The position numbers and the translations under genes were made by a program. 64,000 nucleotides of DNA, from positions 7,440,001 to 7,504,000 of the forward strand of contig NZ_CP036274.1 of the NCBI RefSeq assembly GCF_007747655.1, read 5' to 3'. Under the pieces are notes generated by a model. That model worked only from the letters and a program-made list of their open reading frames with translations. It did no database searches and was not told the origin of the DNA. Shown piece after piece: positions 37,361 to 46,158 of the stretch. The stretch's first letter is position 1, and each line of letters begins with the position of its first letter. Source of the DNA: Anatilimnocola aggregata. Lineage in GTDB: Bacteria; Planctomycetota; Planctomycetia; Pirellulales; Pirellulaceae.

Positions 37361-37993
37361 ATGCGACAATTTTCCAGCGATATCGCTTTTACTCCTGCGG
37401 TGAAGGGGATTCAGTCCGAAAAAGGATCTCGCTCCGGCTACGCCCGCATGGAAACAGGAGGGAGTTGGGAAACGACAGTGACCCCAGAACTCGAAGCGTT
37501 TTTGGCCGATCTGGATATGTTTTACCTGGGTACGGCGAACGCTGAGGGGCAGCCATATATCCAGTACCGAGGCGGTACCCCCGGCTTTCTCAAAAAGGTC
37601 GACGAGAAGACTCTTGGCTTCGCCGACTTCGGCGGCAATCGCCAGTACATCACGCTCGGCAATTTATCGGAGAACCCCAAGGCGTTCATCTTCCTAATGG
37701 ACTACGTCCGCAGCCGACGAATCAAGCTCTGGGGCAAAGCCCGTGTCGTGGAAGACGATCCCGCGCTGCTCAACAGGCTGCGTGACTCAACCTACCCGGG
37801 CAAAGTCGAACGGGCCATCCTGTTCGAGATCGAGGCGTGGGATGTGAACTGCCCGCAGCACATCCACAAGCGATTCTCGCAGAAGCAGGTTGCTCCCATT
37901 ATTGAACAGCTTCAGGCAAAGATCGCAGAACTGGAAATGAAGCTCACAACGCTGGAATCAGTTAGGGAAGGGAATACCCCGGGGCGTACTTGA
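37361..37993 (+). CDS. Pyridoxamine 5'-phosphate oxidase-like flavin-binding protein
   Basis: A 210-residue split-barrel flavoprotein of the PNPOx-like superfamily. The core is MFYLGTANAEGQPYIQYRGGTPGFLKKVDEKTLGFADFGGNRQYITLGNLSENPKAFIFLMDYVRSRRIKLWGKARVVEDDP (about 52-135), which contains the FMN/F420-binding barrel strands. The C-terminus (about 175-205) is a coiled-coil helix. Members reduce or oxidise small molecules with FMN and are not necessarily vitamin B6 enzymes. It is the last gene of the operon and is followed 56 bases later by a strong terminator. A role with the AhpD-like proteins in redox detoxification is inferred from context only. Confidence 0.88.
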   Translation: MRQFSSDIAFTPAVKGIQSEKGSRSGYARMETGGSWETTVTPELEAFLADLDMFYLGTANAEGQPYIQYRGGTPGFLKKVDEKTLGFADFGGNRQYITLGNLSENPKAFIFLMDYVRSRRIKLWGKARVVEDDPALLNRLRDSTYPGKVERAILFEIEAWDVNCPQHIHKRFSQKQVAPIIEQLQAKIAELEMKLTTLESVREGNTPGRT

Positions 37994-38048
37994 AATTCTG
38001 TTCAACTGACTGAGCTCGCAAGTGCTTGGCCGCTGGCGCTCGTGCCTA

Positions 38049-38080
38049 GCCGCCGATCGAATGTGATCGGTGGCTTTTTT
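38049..38080 (+). terminator. Intrinsic terminator of the five-gene operon
   Basis: GCCGCCGATC (38049-38058) pairs with GATCGGTGGC (38065-38074) over 10 bases with one G-T wobble and a 6-base loop. Six T follow directly. It is a textbook rho-independent terminator and closes the unit 34413-37993. Confidence 0.88.
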
Positions 38081-38177
38081 CGTGGGCATTTCGCAAACAA
38101 GGGCTTCTCTCGGAAAGTTCAATCAGCTCGGGCAATTTCGGCGAAGAATTCTTAAGTGGCTATTCTGTAAGCACTTG

Positions 38178-38255
38178 CGGAGTTTCACCGTCCACTATCC
38201 TTCGCCTGGTTCTACGCCAGTTCCATCGGAAGTACGAGCTTACCGAGGCGTCTAA
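38178..38255 (+). pseudogene. Remnant of a YHYH-protein gene 3' end
   Basis: The last 24 codons of an open frame ending at 38255 read SFTVHYPSPGSTPVPSEVRAYRGV. The intact YHYH gene 1.1 kb downstream ends SFTHGPPPGVSPPIPQELRAYRGA. The match, including the terminal RAYRG, shows that this is the tail of a second, mostly deleted copy. The codons before 38178 do not align with the intact protein. Nothing suggests that it is expressed. Confidence 0.6.
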
Positions 38256-38449
38256 GGAGCAGGGCAATAGACAGGAAGCCTTCCCAGCATTGGGAAGCCA
38301 GCAGAATTTATTGGAAATTCTGTCACGCCGACAGCGGTGTGCGGAGAGATATCCGTGAATAAGGCTTCGCCCCAGTAACTACGCCACGAGGGCGAAAGGG
38401 GCGTGGACCATCGAAGGCTTGATTGCCGTTTGAATTGGGGAACCAGAGC

Positions 38450-39367
38450 ATGAGTATCAGCCGTCGTGATGTGATTACGGGAGCCGTCGGTGCGACAGTT
38501 GGCGCTGGAGTACTTTCCCTCATCGGACTTACAAATAGGGCAATGTCCGTTGACGAAGCTGCGTCAAAAATGAGCCTGCGAATGGAAGGAGACTTTCGAG
38601 TTCTTGAATCCAACGGTTTACCCGGGCACGCCATCGGTGACTTTCCTAATCGACACGATCCAGTCGCAGTCCGTCCTCAGTCGCATCAGCTGCGTATGCC
38701 GGCAAAGCCAATCCAGAACGAAAAGCCGATACCCATCAACATGTGGTGGTTCGGAGTTGCGGTGAATGGCGTCCCCTTCGATCCGTCTGGACCATTCTGG
38801 AATAGTGATGTTTCCGCTGGCTGGCAGTTTGAAGTCTTGCATCCGGCGAATTCGATTGCTTTAGGAATCGATCGAAACAATGCACATACACAAGGCGGAG
38901 GGATGTACCACTACCACGGAATGCCTGCAGGACTTCTGGCGAGCTTGATGAGTTTAGATCCCTCGCGCCGAATGATGTTGGTTGGATACGCTGCGGATGG
39001 ATTTCCCATTTACGGACCGGAGTCGCCTGAGTCTCCGGGCGATCTGCAAAGCCCCATTCGCCGGCTACGATCGAGTTATCGACTCTCGGATGTCAAGCGA
39101 ACCAGCGGGCCACTTGGAAAACCGGACGGACGATTCTGCGAAGACCACATCTACGAACCAGGATTCGGCGACCTGGACGAATGCAACGGACGGTTTGGAT
39201 GCACGCCGGAGTTTCCTGACGGAACGTATTATTACGTTATCACGGACAGTTTTCCGTTCATTCCGCGACTTTACCGCGGCCAGCCTGACGCGAGCTTTAC
39301 ACACGGCCCGCCCCCGGGTGTGTCGCCGCCGATTCCGCAGGAATTACGAGCATATCGCGGTGCCTAG
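38450..39367 (+). CDS. Secreted YHYH-domain protein
   Basis: A 305-residue protein with a Tat-type signal (MSISRRDVITGAVGATVGAGVLSLIG) and the YHYH domain, named for the motif in GGMYHYHGMP (about 153-163). Other family strings are INMWWFGVAVNGVPFDPSGPFWN, IGLDRNNAHTQGG-like IGIDRNNAHTQGG, LVGYAADGFPIYGP and FCEDHIYEPGFGDLDECNGRFG. The His residues probably bind a metal (copper is often suggested); the activity is unknown. ATG 38450 starts the Tat signal; the frame extends to 38423. It is followed by an ECF sigma gene after 128 bases, which may be an independent unit. Confidence 0.88.
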   Translation: MSISRRDVITGAVGATVGAGVLSLIGLTNRAMSVDEAASKMSLRMEGDFRVLESNGLPGHAIGDFPNRHDPVAVRPQSHQLRMPAKPIQNEKPIPINMWWFGVAVNGVPFDPSGPFWNSDVSAGWQFEVLHPANSIALGIDRNNAHTQGGGMYHYHGMPAGLLASLMSLDPSRRMMLVGYAADGFPIYGPESPESPGDLQSPIRRLRSSYRLSDVKRTSGPLGKPDGRFCEDHIYEPGFGDLDECNGRFGCTPEFPDGTYYYVITDSFPFIPRLYRGQPDASFTHGPPPGVSPPIPQELRAYRGA

Positions 39368-39495
39368 GGAGCGAGACACTCCGATGGGAGCCCTGGAATC
39401 AATGAGCAGGGTAAAGATTCTTTCAGAATCCTGTCACACTACTCCCACTTCGTGGAGAATCATGACAGCCACGATGGATCAGGACTGAAATTCAG

Positions 39496-40026
39496 ATGCT
39501 CGATGAAGACCAACAAATTCGATTCACGCAACTTTGGACTGACGCTCAGCCGACGGTCAGTCAGTTCGTCGTGTCGCTGGTCAGAGATCCCTGGGCAGCC
39601 CGCGACATCGTGCAAGAGACATCGCTGGCCCTGCTGCGGAAGTTTGCCGAGTACGACGAGTCGAAACCGTTTCTTCCATGGGCGCTGGGAGTGGCGAAGT
39701 TTGAGATTTTGGGGCATCGCCGAGACGCGGCACGGGATCGGATGATCTGCGACTCGGTGTTTCTGGATCAATACACACAAGCCTGGGCGGACGTTGCGCC
39801 TCGCATCAGCAATGAGGCGGAAGCGCTGCGGCACTGTGTTGGCGAGCTGGCAGGGCGACCGCGAACGATCATTAAGATGCGATACGCCGAAGGTGAGACT
39901 TCTGAAACGATTGCCGAAAAATTGAACATCACGGCGGATAACGTGCGAACCATCCTGAAGCGGACGCGTGATGTGCTCCGGCAGTGCGTCGAGAGACACG
40001 TCGGCCTGCAAGGAGAATCAGCTTGA
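39496..40026 (+). CDS. ECF sigma factor of the PSD1/DUF1501 module (copy 1)
   Basis: A 176-residue ECF sigma factor. Region 2 covers about 8-80 (LWTDAQPTVSQFVVSLVRDPWAARDIVQETSLALLRKF, then PFLPWALGVAKFEILGHRR) and region 4 about 105-165 (LRHCVGELAGRPRTIIKMRYAEGETSETIAEKLNITADNVRTILKRTRDVLRQC). It is the planctomycete subtype that precedes FecR-like genes. Its TGA stop overlaps the TTG start of the next gene, so the two are translationally coupled. The FecR-like protein is the probable regulator of its activity. Confidence 0.9.
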   Translation: MLDEDQQIRFTQLWTDAQPTVSQFVVSLVRDPWAARDIVQETSLALLRKFAEYDESKPFLPWALGVAKFEILGHRRDAARDRMICDSVFLDQYTQAWADVAPRISNEAEALRHCVGELAGRPRTIIKMRYAEGETSETIAEKLNITADNVRTILKRTRDVLRQCVERHVGLQGESA

Positions 40027-41426
40027 GCCAGCCAGATGACAAACTGCCGGCTGACGGAGCACCGTTCGATCGGCTGATGGAACAGTGGCTCGAGAGTTCG
40101 CTCGACGCGGGCCAGCAAGCCGAACTTTCAAATTGGCTGAAAGATCATCCGGAACAGATGCAGCGATTTGTCGAAGCCAATGTTCGTGAACAGATGCTGT
40201 GTGATGCCGCTCGCGGACTGCTTCTCTCGGACCAGGTTCACGAACTCACTCCGAGTTTGAACAAGCCACTGCGTTGGTCGACCAAGCGAATCGTGGTGGT
40301 TGCGGCCAGTGTTGCAGCCTGTTTGATATTCGCACTGTTTCTGTTGCAGAAGAGCGAACGAGGTGGACCGGCGATCGAACCCTCTGTGATCGAACCCTTT
40401 GCGTCGGTTGCAGCCATCGATCAGACAGATAGTGTGTTGCGGAATGGCGATCGCCTTGGCAATAAGACCATCGAGATTCAGCGCGGACTCATTCGTCTGC
40501 AATTTGATGATGGAGTGGAAGTCACATTGCAGGGGCCGGCCCGTTATGAATTGATCAGCCCGGGAAAAACACGATTGCACTCGGGCTTGCTGACGGCCAC
40601 GGTTCCGCCCGGCGCGGAGGGCTTTCAAGTCAGCACGCCGACGGCCGAAGTTGTCGATCTCGGCACGGCCTTTGGAATCGAGATTGATTCTGAAGGGATT
40701 CCTGTGGTTTCGGTGTTCGACGGAAAAGTTGAGGTTACTCCGGCCGACAGCGGTGCTGGGCGACTGGTTCAGGAAGGTGAAGCGGTTCGCGTGACCCAAC
40801 GTCATGAAATCCAGGCCGCGAAATTCGATGCCGATGTGTTTGAAAAGGTCTGGCCGGTTGCGTCGGGAGTTTCTGGTTCCACGGGTGCCTTCCGGTTTGC
40901 ACCACACTGGCCTCGACCGATGGGGCTCGTTCAAAGTAACACGGATATTTTCGTCCTGCCGGAAGGCTACGCACGGATTCTGAGCGAGCCAATCCGCGTG
41001 AATGTCACTTCGCCTGGGAAGGTTCGTTTCGCTGCAGACTTGACAACGGCAGATATTCCGTCGGGCAAGCGTGTGAAGTCATTTCTTCTGCAATTCCGAC
41101 CGCTGGATCAAAGGGACGAAGCGGGCCCGCCACAGTTGCAACCCAACCCCAATGAACTGAAACGCATCGTCGGCGAAATCACTTTCAATCGCCCTGTGTT
41201 GGGTCTGATTGTTGTCGGCGATGACCTGCGCGCAAGTGATGGGCTTTTCTCTAAACGTGGCGGGCAGTTTCCGCAGAAGGGGCGAGCACTGGAATTGTCC
41301 GGCACGCCGCGCGATGACACGATCACGCTGAGTGACGATCGTCGCACCGTGAAGCTTGATCTGGCAGCGTTTGGAATCTTTGGCGATCACGTTCGTGTGA
41401 TCGTTGACCAGTCGTTGGAGAATTGA
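40023..41426 (+). CDS. FecR-like membrane protein (copy 1)
   Basis: A 467-residue protein with a cytoplasmic part (about 1-85, FDRLMEQWLESSLDAGQQAELSNWLKDHPEQMQRFVEANVREQML), one membrane helix near 90-112 and an external FecR domain (about 150-290: GLIRLQFDDGVEVTLQGPARYELISPGKTRLHSGLLTATVPPGAEGFQVSTPTAEVVDLGTAFGIEI). The last 170 residues form a beta-rich module with VGEITFNRPVLGLIVVGDDL. I chose TTG 40023, which overlaps the sigma stop as TTGA, because AAGGAGA lies 6 bases upstream and an earlier start would run deep into the sigma gene. It is likely to sense an external signal and control the sigma factor. Confidence 0.88.
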   Translation: MSQPDDKLPADGAPFDRLMEQWLESSLDAGQQAELSNWLKDHPEQMQRFVEANVREQMLCDAARGLLLSDQVHELTPSLNKPLRWSTKRIVVVAASVAACLIFALFLLQKSERGGPAIEPSVIEPFASVAAIDQTDSVLRNGDRLGNKTIEIQRGLIRLQFDDGVEVTLQGPARYELISPGKTRLHSGLLTATVPPGAEGFQVSTPTAEVVDLGTAFGIEIDSEGIPVVSVFDGKVEVTPADSGAGRLVQEGEAVRVTQRHEIQAAKFDADVFEKVWPVASGVSGSTGAFRFAPHWPRPMGLVQSNTDIFVLPEGYARILSEPIRVNVTSPGKVRFAADLTTADIPSGKRVKSFLLQFRPLDQRDEAGPPQLQPNPNELKRIVGEITFNRPVLGLIVVGDDLRASDGLFSKRGGQFPQKGRALELSGTPRDDTITLSDDRRTVKLDLAAFGIFGDHVRVIVDQSLEN

Positions 41427-41434
41427 GGACGTCT

Positions 41435-44176
41435 ATGAATACCAACCAACACCTGCTGACGCCGACGATGAATTGCGATTCCATAAGGTCTTGTCGTTTT
41501 CGATCCGCTTGTATAGTTGTCGCTCTGCTGCTGTGGATGATATCCAGTGACGCACTGGGACAGGAGAAGATCTCTCCAGAGCAGTTGCAGTTCTTTGAAG
41601 CGAAGATTCGCCCTGTGCTGGTCGACAAGTGCTACTCGTGTCACTCGGCAAAAGCGGGTGACGTTAAGGGAGGTCTGCTGCTGGACAGTCGCGAGGGGAT
41701 TCGGCGCGGCGGGGATTCGGGGGCGGCTGTGGTACCGGGAAATCTGCAGGCCAGTCTGCTGATCTCCGCGATCCGATATGCGAACGACGATTTGAAGATG
41801 CCCCCTAAGGACGACGGCGGAAAACTTCCCGACAGCGTCATTGGCGACTTTGAGACCTGGGTGCGCATGGGTGCCCCCGATCCTCGCGACGGAGCATCGA
41901 AAGTCGTGACGCGATACGACACGTCGCAGGCGCGAAAATGGTGGTCTCTCCAGCGGCTTGAGTCTGTCACGGGGCCATCTACGACAATCGCGACACAATT
42001 TGCCAAGTGGCCGCAGTCAGACATTGATCGCTTTGTCGCAGCGCAGTGGGAACGAACCAAACTTTCGCCGGTGGCAGATGCTGAGCCGCTGGTTCTCTTG
42101 CGCCGACTGCGGTTTGATCTGACCGGGCTTCCTCCGAGCGATCAGGAGTGCGAAGACTTTTTGAATCGATGGTCATCGTCGGGTGATCGCGAGTCCCTGC
42201 TGAAAGAGACGGTTGATCGCTTGCTGGACTCGCGTGAATACGCGGAACGCTGGGGACGTCATTGGCTGGATGTCGCGCGCTACGCGGAGTCGTCGGGAAA
42301 AGATGCGAACCTTGTTTATCCGCATGCCTGGCGTTACCGCGATTACGTGATTGATTCGTTCGACAAAGACAAACCGTTCGACCAGTTCGTGCGCGAACAG
42401 ATCGCTGGAGATTTGCTGCCTGCAAAGATGGATTCGCAGCGTGCAGAACAATTGATTGCCACTGCCTTTCTGGCGATTGGCGAGATCCCAATCAACGAGC
42501 GAAATCCGAAACAATTTGCCGTCGACCTGGCCGACGATCAGATTGCGGCGGTTGCGCAGGCGTTTCTCGGGCAGACCGTTGCCTGTGCGCGATGTCACGA
42601 CCATCGGTTCGATCCCATTTCTCAACGCGACTACACTGCGCTGGCAGGCATCTTTCTCTCGACAGAAACCAAGTATGGAACGCCCGGCGCGGTGGGTGGG
42701 CGCAATCGTGCGGGATTGGTCGACCTACCAGCCCAAGCAGGTTTGCCGGTGGTCGCGAGTGGACTCAATGCCGCCGAAATCCAACAGAAGCAGCAGAAAC
42801 TAGAGCGACTCCAGCAACAACAACGTTCTGCACGGGCTCAACGCGCGAATGGTGGCAAGCCCACCGATGGACTCTCCGACTTCGACGTGGTTCGGATCAG
42901 TACTCAAGTGTCGCAACTGGAATTCGAATTGAGTTTCGTCAACGAGGATGGATCGGCAAAAGCTTTGGCGATGGGCGTCAGCGACCGACCCAACTCAGCG
43001 CCGCAAGCTCGTCGACCTGGCCCGGGTCGTCCGATGCCAGGTGGTCGGCCCAGTGGTGCTGGCCCAGCAAGGCCAATGCCGCCGGACGGTCCACGACAAC
43101 CCGGCGGTCCGAAGCAGCAACCGGGCGAGCCAATGGCGGGAAGTCCGGCTGGACGACGCATGCAATCCAGCGGCTTTGAGGCCATCGCCGATAGTCCGTT
43201 GTTCCTCCGCGGCAGCATCGAGAATGTGGGCGAAGCTGTTCCGCGAGGTGTTCCGGGGCTGCTCGGTACAGGAACAGATCTTCTGATTCGCCAGGGCAGC
43301 GGTCGGCTCGAATTGGCCAATGCACTTGTGTCGGCAGAGAACACGCTGACTTCGCGAGTGATCGTGAACCGAGTATGGCACTGGCTGTTCGGACGCGGGC
43401 TTGTCGAGAGCGTTGATAACTTTGGGACCACCGGCGCTCAGCCAACTCATCCGGAGTTGCTGGACTATCTGGCGGCTCGATTTGTCCGCAATGGATGGTC
43501 CATCAAACAGCTGATCCGCGAGATTACTCTCAGCCGCGTCTATCGCCTGTCATCCAACTACGACGAGACATGCTTCGCGGCCGATCCCGACAATACCATG
43601 TTGTGGCGACACAATTCGCGACGGCTGGAAGCGGAAGAAATCCGCGATGGCATTATGACGGCCTCGGGACGGCTTAATCGACAGCCTCAGCCAGGTTCGC
43701 TCATCGGTCGAGCTGGCGATGGACCCATCGGTGGCGAGCGTTTTCAAGCGGTGACTCTGCAACAGATCGAAGGCGCGAACAACAACTTCCGCTCCATCTA
43801 CCTGCCGGCAACTCGCAGCCTGACGCCGGCAGTGCTGTTTGCGTTTGACCCGCCCGACACTTCGGCCACCGATGGAGCGCGCGACGCCACGAATGTGCCG
43901 TCGCAGGCGCTGTTCATGTTGAACAGCGATTTCGTGGCGGAGCAATCGCAGGCTCTGGCGGATATTGTGCTGAAGGCATACCCAGCGGCAACTCCTCTGG
44001 CTTCGTTCAAAGAAAGACTGCGGTTCGTATTCCGCCGAATCCTCAATCGCGATCCTTCCGAGACCGAATCGATGGCCGCTGAGACTCTGGTGAAGGCAAC
44101 TGGTAACTCCCGCGCGGCGTGGACCAGCGTCGTTCGCGGATTGTTCGGATCGGCGGAGTTCCGTTTCCTTGATTGA
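41435..44176 (+). CDS. PSD1 (DUF1549/DUF1553) cytochrome-type protein, copy 1
   Basis: A 913-residue secreted protein. After a signal segment (about 24-42) comes the planctomycete cytochrome C domain with CYSCH at 66-70 (VDKCYSCHSAKAGDVKGGLLLDSREGI), then DUF1549 (about 190-400, RLRFDLTGLPPSDQECEDFLNRW, YAERWGRHWLDVARYAESSGKD, and a second CARCHDHRFDPI) and DUF1553 (about 610-880, TSRVIVNRVWHWLFGRGLVESVDNFGTTG). A Pro/Gly/Arg-rich block (about 525-580) interrupts the two DUFs. ATG 41435 has GAGGA upstream and follows the FecR stop by 8 bases. The family is thought to degrade or bind sulfated polysaccharides, but no activity is proven. Confidence 0.92.
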   Translation: MNTNQHLLTPTMNCDSIRSCRFRSACIVVALLLWMISSDALGQEKISPEQLQFFEAKIRPVLVDKCYSCHSAKAGDVKGGLLLDSREGIRRGGDSGAAVVPGNLQASLLISAIRYANDDLKMPPKDDGGKLPDSVIGDFETWVRMGAPDPRDGASKVVTRYDTSQARKWWSLQRLESVTGPSTTIATQFAKWPQSDIDRFVAAQWERTKLSPVADAEPLVLLRRLRFDLTGLPPSDQECEDFLNRWSSSGDRESLLKETVDRLLDSREYAERWGRHWLDVARYAESSGKDANLVYPHAWRYRDYVIDSFDKDKPFDQFVREQIAGDLLPAKMDSQRAEQLIATAFLAIGEIPINERNPKQFAVDLADDQIAAVAQAFLGQTVACARCHDHRFDPISQRDYTALAGIFLSTETKYGTPGAVGGRNRAGLVDLPAQAGLPVVASGLNAAEIQQKQQKLERLQQQQRSARAQRANGGKPTDGLSDFDVVRISTQVSQLEFELSFVNEDGSAKALAMGVSDRPNSAPQARRPGPGRPMPGGRPSGAGPARPMPPDGPRQPGGPKQQPGEPMAGSPAGRRMQSSGFEAIADSPLFLRGSIENVGEAVPRGVPGLLGTGTDLLIRQGSGRLELANALVSAENTLTSRVIVNRVWHWLFGRGLVESVDNFGTTGAQPTHPELLDYLAARFVRNGWSIKQLIREITLSRVYRLSSNYDETCFAADPDNTMLWRHNSRRLEAEEIRDGIMTASGRLNRQPQPGSLIGRAGDGPIGGERFQAVTLQQIEGANNNFRSIYLPATRSLTPAVLFAFDPPDTSATDGARDATNVPSQALFMLNSDFVAEQSQALADIVLKAYPAATPLASFKERLRFVFRRILNRDPSETESMAAETLVKATGNSRAAWTSVVRGLFGSAEFRFLD

Positions 44177-44215
44177 ATTGCAGTCTCTCTCAGGACTTTT
44201 CAAAAGGGTGACATC

Positions 44216-45622
44216 ATGAATGATTCGAAAACCTGTTCGAGAGTCAGCACGCTCTTCACACGGCGCGATGTGCTTCAGACGACCGGGTGCGGTTTTGGTT
44301 GGCTGGCGTTTTCCGCCCTGGCTGGCACGCAGGCATCACTTGACGCACAAACGGCAGACAACGGATCGCCTCTGGCTCCGAAGAAAACTCCGCTGAAACC
44401 CCGAGCCAAACGAGTGATCTTTCTCTGCATGAGCGGCGCTCCGTCTCACGTGGACCTGCTGGACTACAAACCTCAACTGAATCGTGACTCCGGAAAGCCG
44501 GGGCCTCGTCCCGGATCGAAGTGGCTGGGGTCTAAATGGAAGTTTTCTCAGCACGGGCAGAGTGGCTTGTGGATGTCGGAGTTGCTTCCGCAGCTGGCAA
44601 AACATGCCGATCGAATGTGTGTGGTTTCATCTATGCAAACCGACCAGCCGGCGCACCCTCAAGCCTTCATCAAGTTGCATACGGGAACTGCCCAGTTTGT
44701 TCGACCTTCCCTCGGTGCATGGACCTTGTATGGGCTGGGAACCGAAAACCAGAATCTACCGGGATTTGTCAGTTTGACGCCTCCGAGCGGCTTTGGTGGA
44801 GCGACGAACTATGGCAGTTCGTTTCTACCAGCCGTCTATCAGGGAACGCGTGTTGGGCAAAGTGATCGCCCAATTCGATACGCAAGCGTTCCGAATCTGA
44901 CCGCCAAACGTACCGATGTCGATCAGCGAAAGGAATTGGATTTCATTCAGTCGCTCAACCGCGAAAAGTTGAACCGCGACTCATTCAATCCAGCCGTGGA
45001 TGGCGTGATTCAATCCTACGAACTGGCGTTCCGCATGCAGCGAGAAATGCCGGAGGTACTGAATCTGTCTCGTGAAACGGAAGCGACTCAGCAGGCTTAT
45101 GGCATTGGTTCAGAGCAGTGCGACGATATGGGGCGCAAATGCTTGCTCGCGCGGCGCATGGTCGAAGCAGGCGTGCGCTTTGTCGAGATCACTCATGGCA
45201 ACTGGGATCATCATTTCAATCTCAACGCCAAACTCAAGCAGAGTTGTGATGAGGTCGATCAACCGATCGCCGCGCTACTGGCCGATCTGGCCCAACGAGA
45301 CCTTTTAAGAGACACGTTGGTTGTCTGGACTGGCGAGTTCGGTCGCACGCCATACGCCGAAGGTCAGGAAGGTCGCGATCACAATACAAAAGCCTTTTCG
45401 ATGTGGATGGCGGGCGGCGGCGTGAAGCCCGGCATCGCTTACGGACGGAGCGATGACTACGGCTACGAAGCCGTTGAGAACCCGGTCCAGATCGCAGACC
45501 TCCACGCCACCATGCTGGCCATTCTGGGCCTGGACCACAAATCGCTCACCCACCGCCACGCTGGCCGCGATTTCCGACTCACCGATGTAAAGGGTAATGT
45601 CATCAGCGACATCATGGCGTGA
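44216..45622 (+). CDS. DUF1501 protein, copy 1
   Basis: A 468-residue protein with a Tat-like N-terminus (RRDVLQTTGCGFGWLAFSALAGTQA). The DUF1501 domain of the alkaline-phosphatase/sulfatase-like fold follows: KRVIFLCMSGAPSHVDLLDYKPQLNRDSGK, PAHPQAFIKLHTGTAQFVRPSLGAWTLYGLGTENQNLPGFVSL, WDHHFNLNAKLKQSC, LVVWTGEFGRTPYAEGQEGRDHN and the C-terminal THRHAGRDFRLTDV. These proteins almost always stand next to PSD1 genes and probably act with them. It is 39 bases downstream of PSD1 and ends the co-directional four-gene module. Confidence 0.93.
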   Translation: MNDSKTCSRVSTLFTRRDVLQTTGCGFGWLAFSALAGTQASLDAQTADNGSPLAPKKTPLKPRAKRVIFLCMSGAPSHVDLLDYKPQLNRDSGKPGPRPGSKWLGSKWKFSQHGQSGLWMSELLPQLAKHADRMCVVSSMQTDQPAHPQAFIKLHTGTAQFVRPSLGAWTLYGLGTENQNLPGFVSLTPPSGFGGATNYGSSFLPAVYQGTRVGQSDRPIRYASVPNLTAKRTDVDQRKELDFIQSLNREKLNRDSFNPAVDGVIQSYELAFRMQREMPEVLNLSRETEATQQAYGIGSEQCDDMGRKCLLARRMVEAGVRFVEITHGNWDHHFNLNAKLKQSCDEVDQPIAALLADLAQRDLLRDTLVVWTGEFGRTPYAEGQEGRDHNTKAFSMWMAGGGVKPGIAYGRSDDYGYEAVENPVQIADLHATMLAILGLDHKSLTHRHAGRDFRLTDVKGNVISDIMA

Positions 45623-45719
45623 GAAGTTGTCTGTTCTATTTGAGGGCTCTCACGTCCTCCGGTTGTCTCAACCCGAATTCAATTGCGAAGTTCAAACGGA
45701 ACTTCACCCCAGTGCGCCC

Positions 45720-45805
45720 AGCGATCGAATCAGGGAAGAAGTTGTGGTTGCAAAGCCACTGACCCCGGTCAGAAAAAGTTTTATTGGTGTCCTTTTGCCT
45801 CCACT
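45720..45805 (+). repeat. 86-bp dispersed repeat, copy 1
   Basis: A stretch starting AGCGATCGAA and ending GCCTCCACT whose second copy is at 56774-56859, same length, about 13 mismatches by eye. The centre holds the palindrome CTGACCCCGGTCAG followed by AAAAAGTT. Both copies keep an open frame PLTPVRKS-IGVL, and both lie just after a PSD1/DUF1501/FecR gene block. Confidence 0.75.
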
Positions 45806-45826
45806 GACCCGGGTAAGGCAATGTGC

Positions 45827-46116
45827 CATTACCCGGAACACAAATCATTTTGAGATAAGGAGTTCAAGACAGGGACGCCGTAAGGTGCATAGTTTGTGGC
45901 AACTTGGATGGCTTGGACAGCGCGGCTTGGATGTTGTTGGCTTCGAGCGATCGCAATTCTTCGTCGGTCAGAATGCGCAAGTGAACGCTCCCTTGGCGTG
46001 CCCGAAGACTTCACTTTCATAGAGCCCTCGCGGGATCGCCGCGCAATTGACCTTGATCAGAGGTCGTTCTGCTCGACGACTCACGTGCGACGACTTCCTT
46101 TCCGGTGCCACTCTCA
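45827..46116 (-). pseudogene. Internally deleted copy of the sigma-54 activator and its 3' flank
   Basis: The sequence matches 32463-33432 in order but with at least three gaps. It contains the non-coding 3' flank (ACACAAATCATTTTG and GGCAACTTGGATGGCTTGG), a piece of the C-terminal Fis region (GCGCGGCTTGGATGTT, TCGTCGGTCAGAATGCG) and AAA+ pieces around the GAFTGA and Walker A surroundings. It is too short and broken to make a protein. It proves that the regulator and its flank were once duplicated here. Confidence 0.8.
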
Positions 46117-46158
46117 ACTTGAGTTACACTTGCCGCCAAAATGCGAGACCCAGTGAAT

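Noticed and set aside
38270-38420. Structured leader (riboswitch-like) before the YHYH gene, with hairpins CTTCCCA/TGGGAAG and GCCACG/CGTGG
   Set aside because: The stems are short and do not match any riboswitch consensus I can recall. Without comparative data they could be chance.
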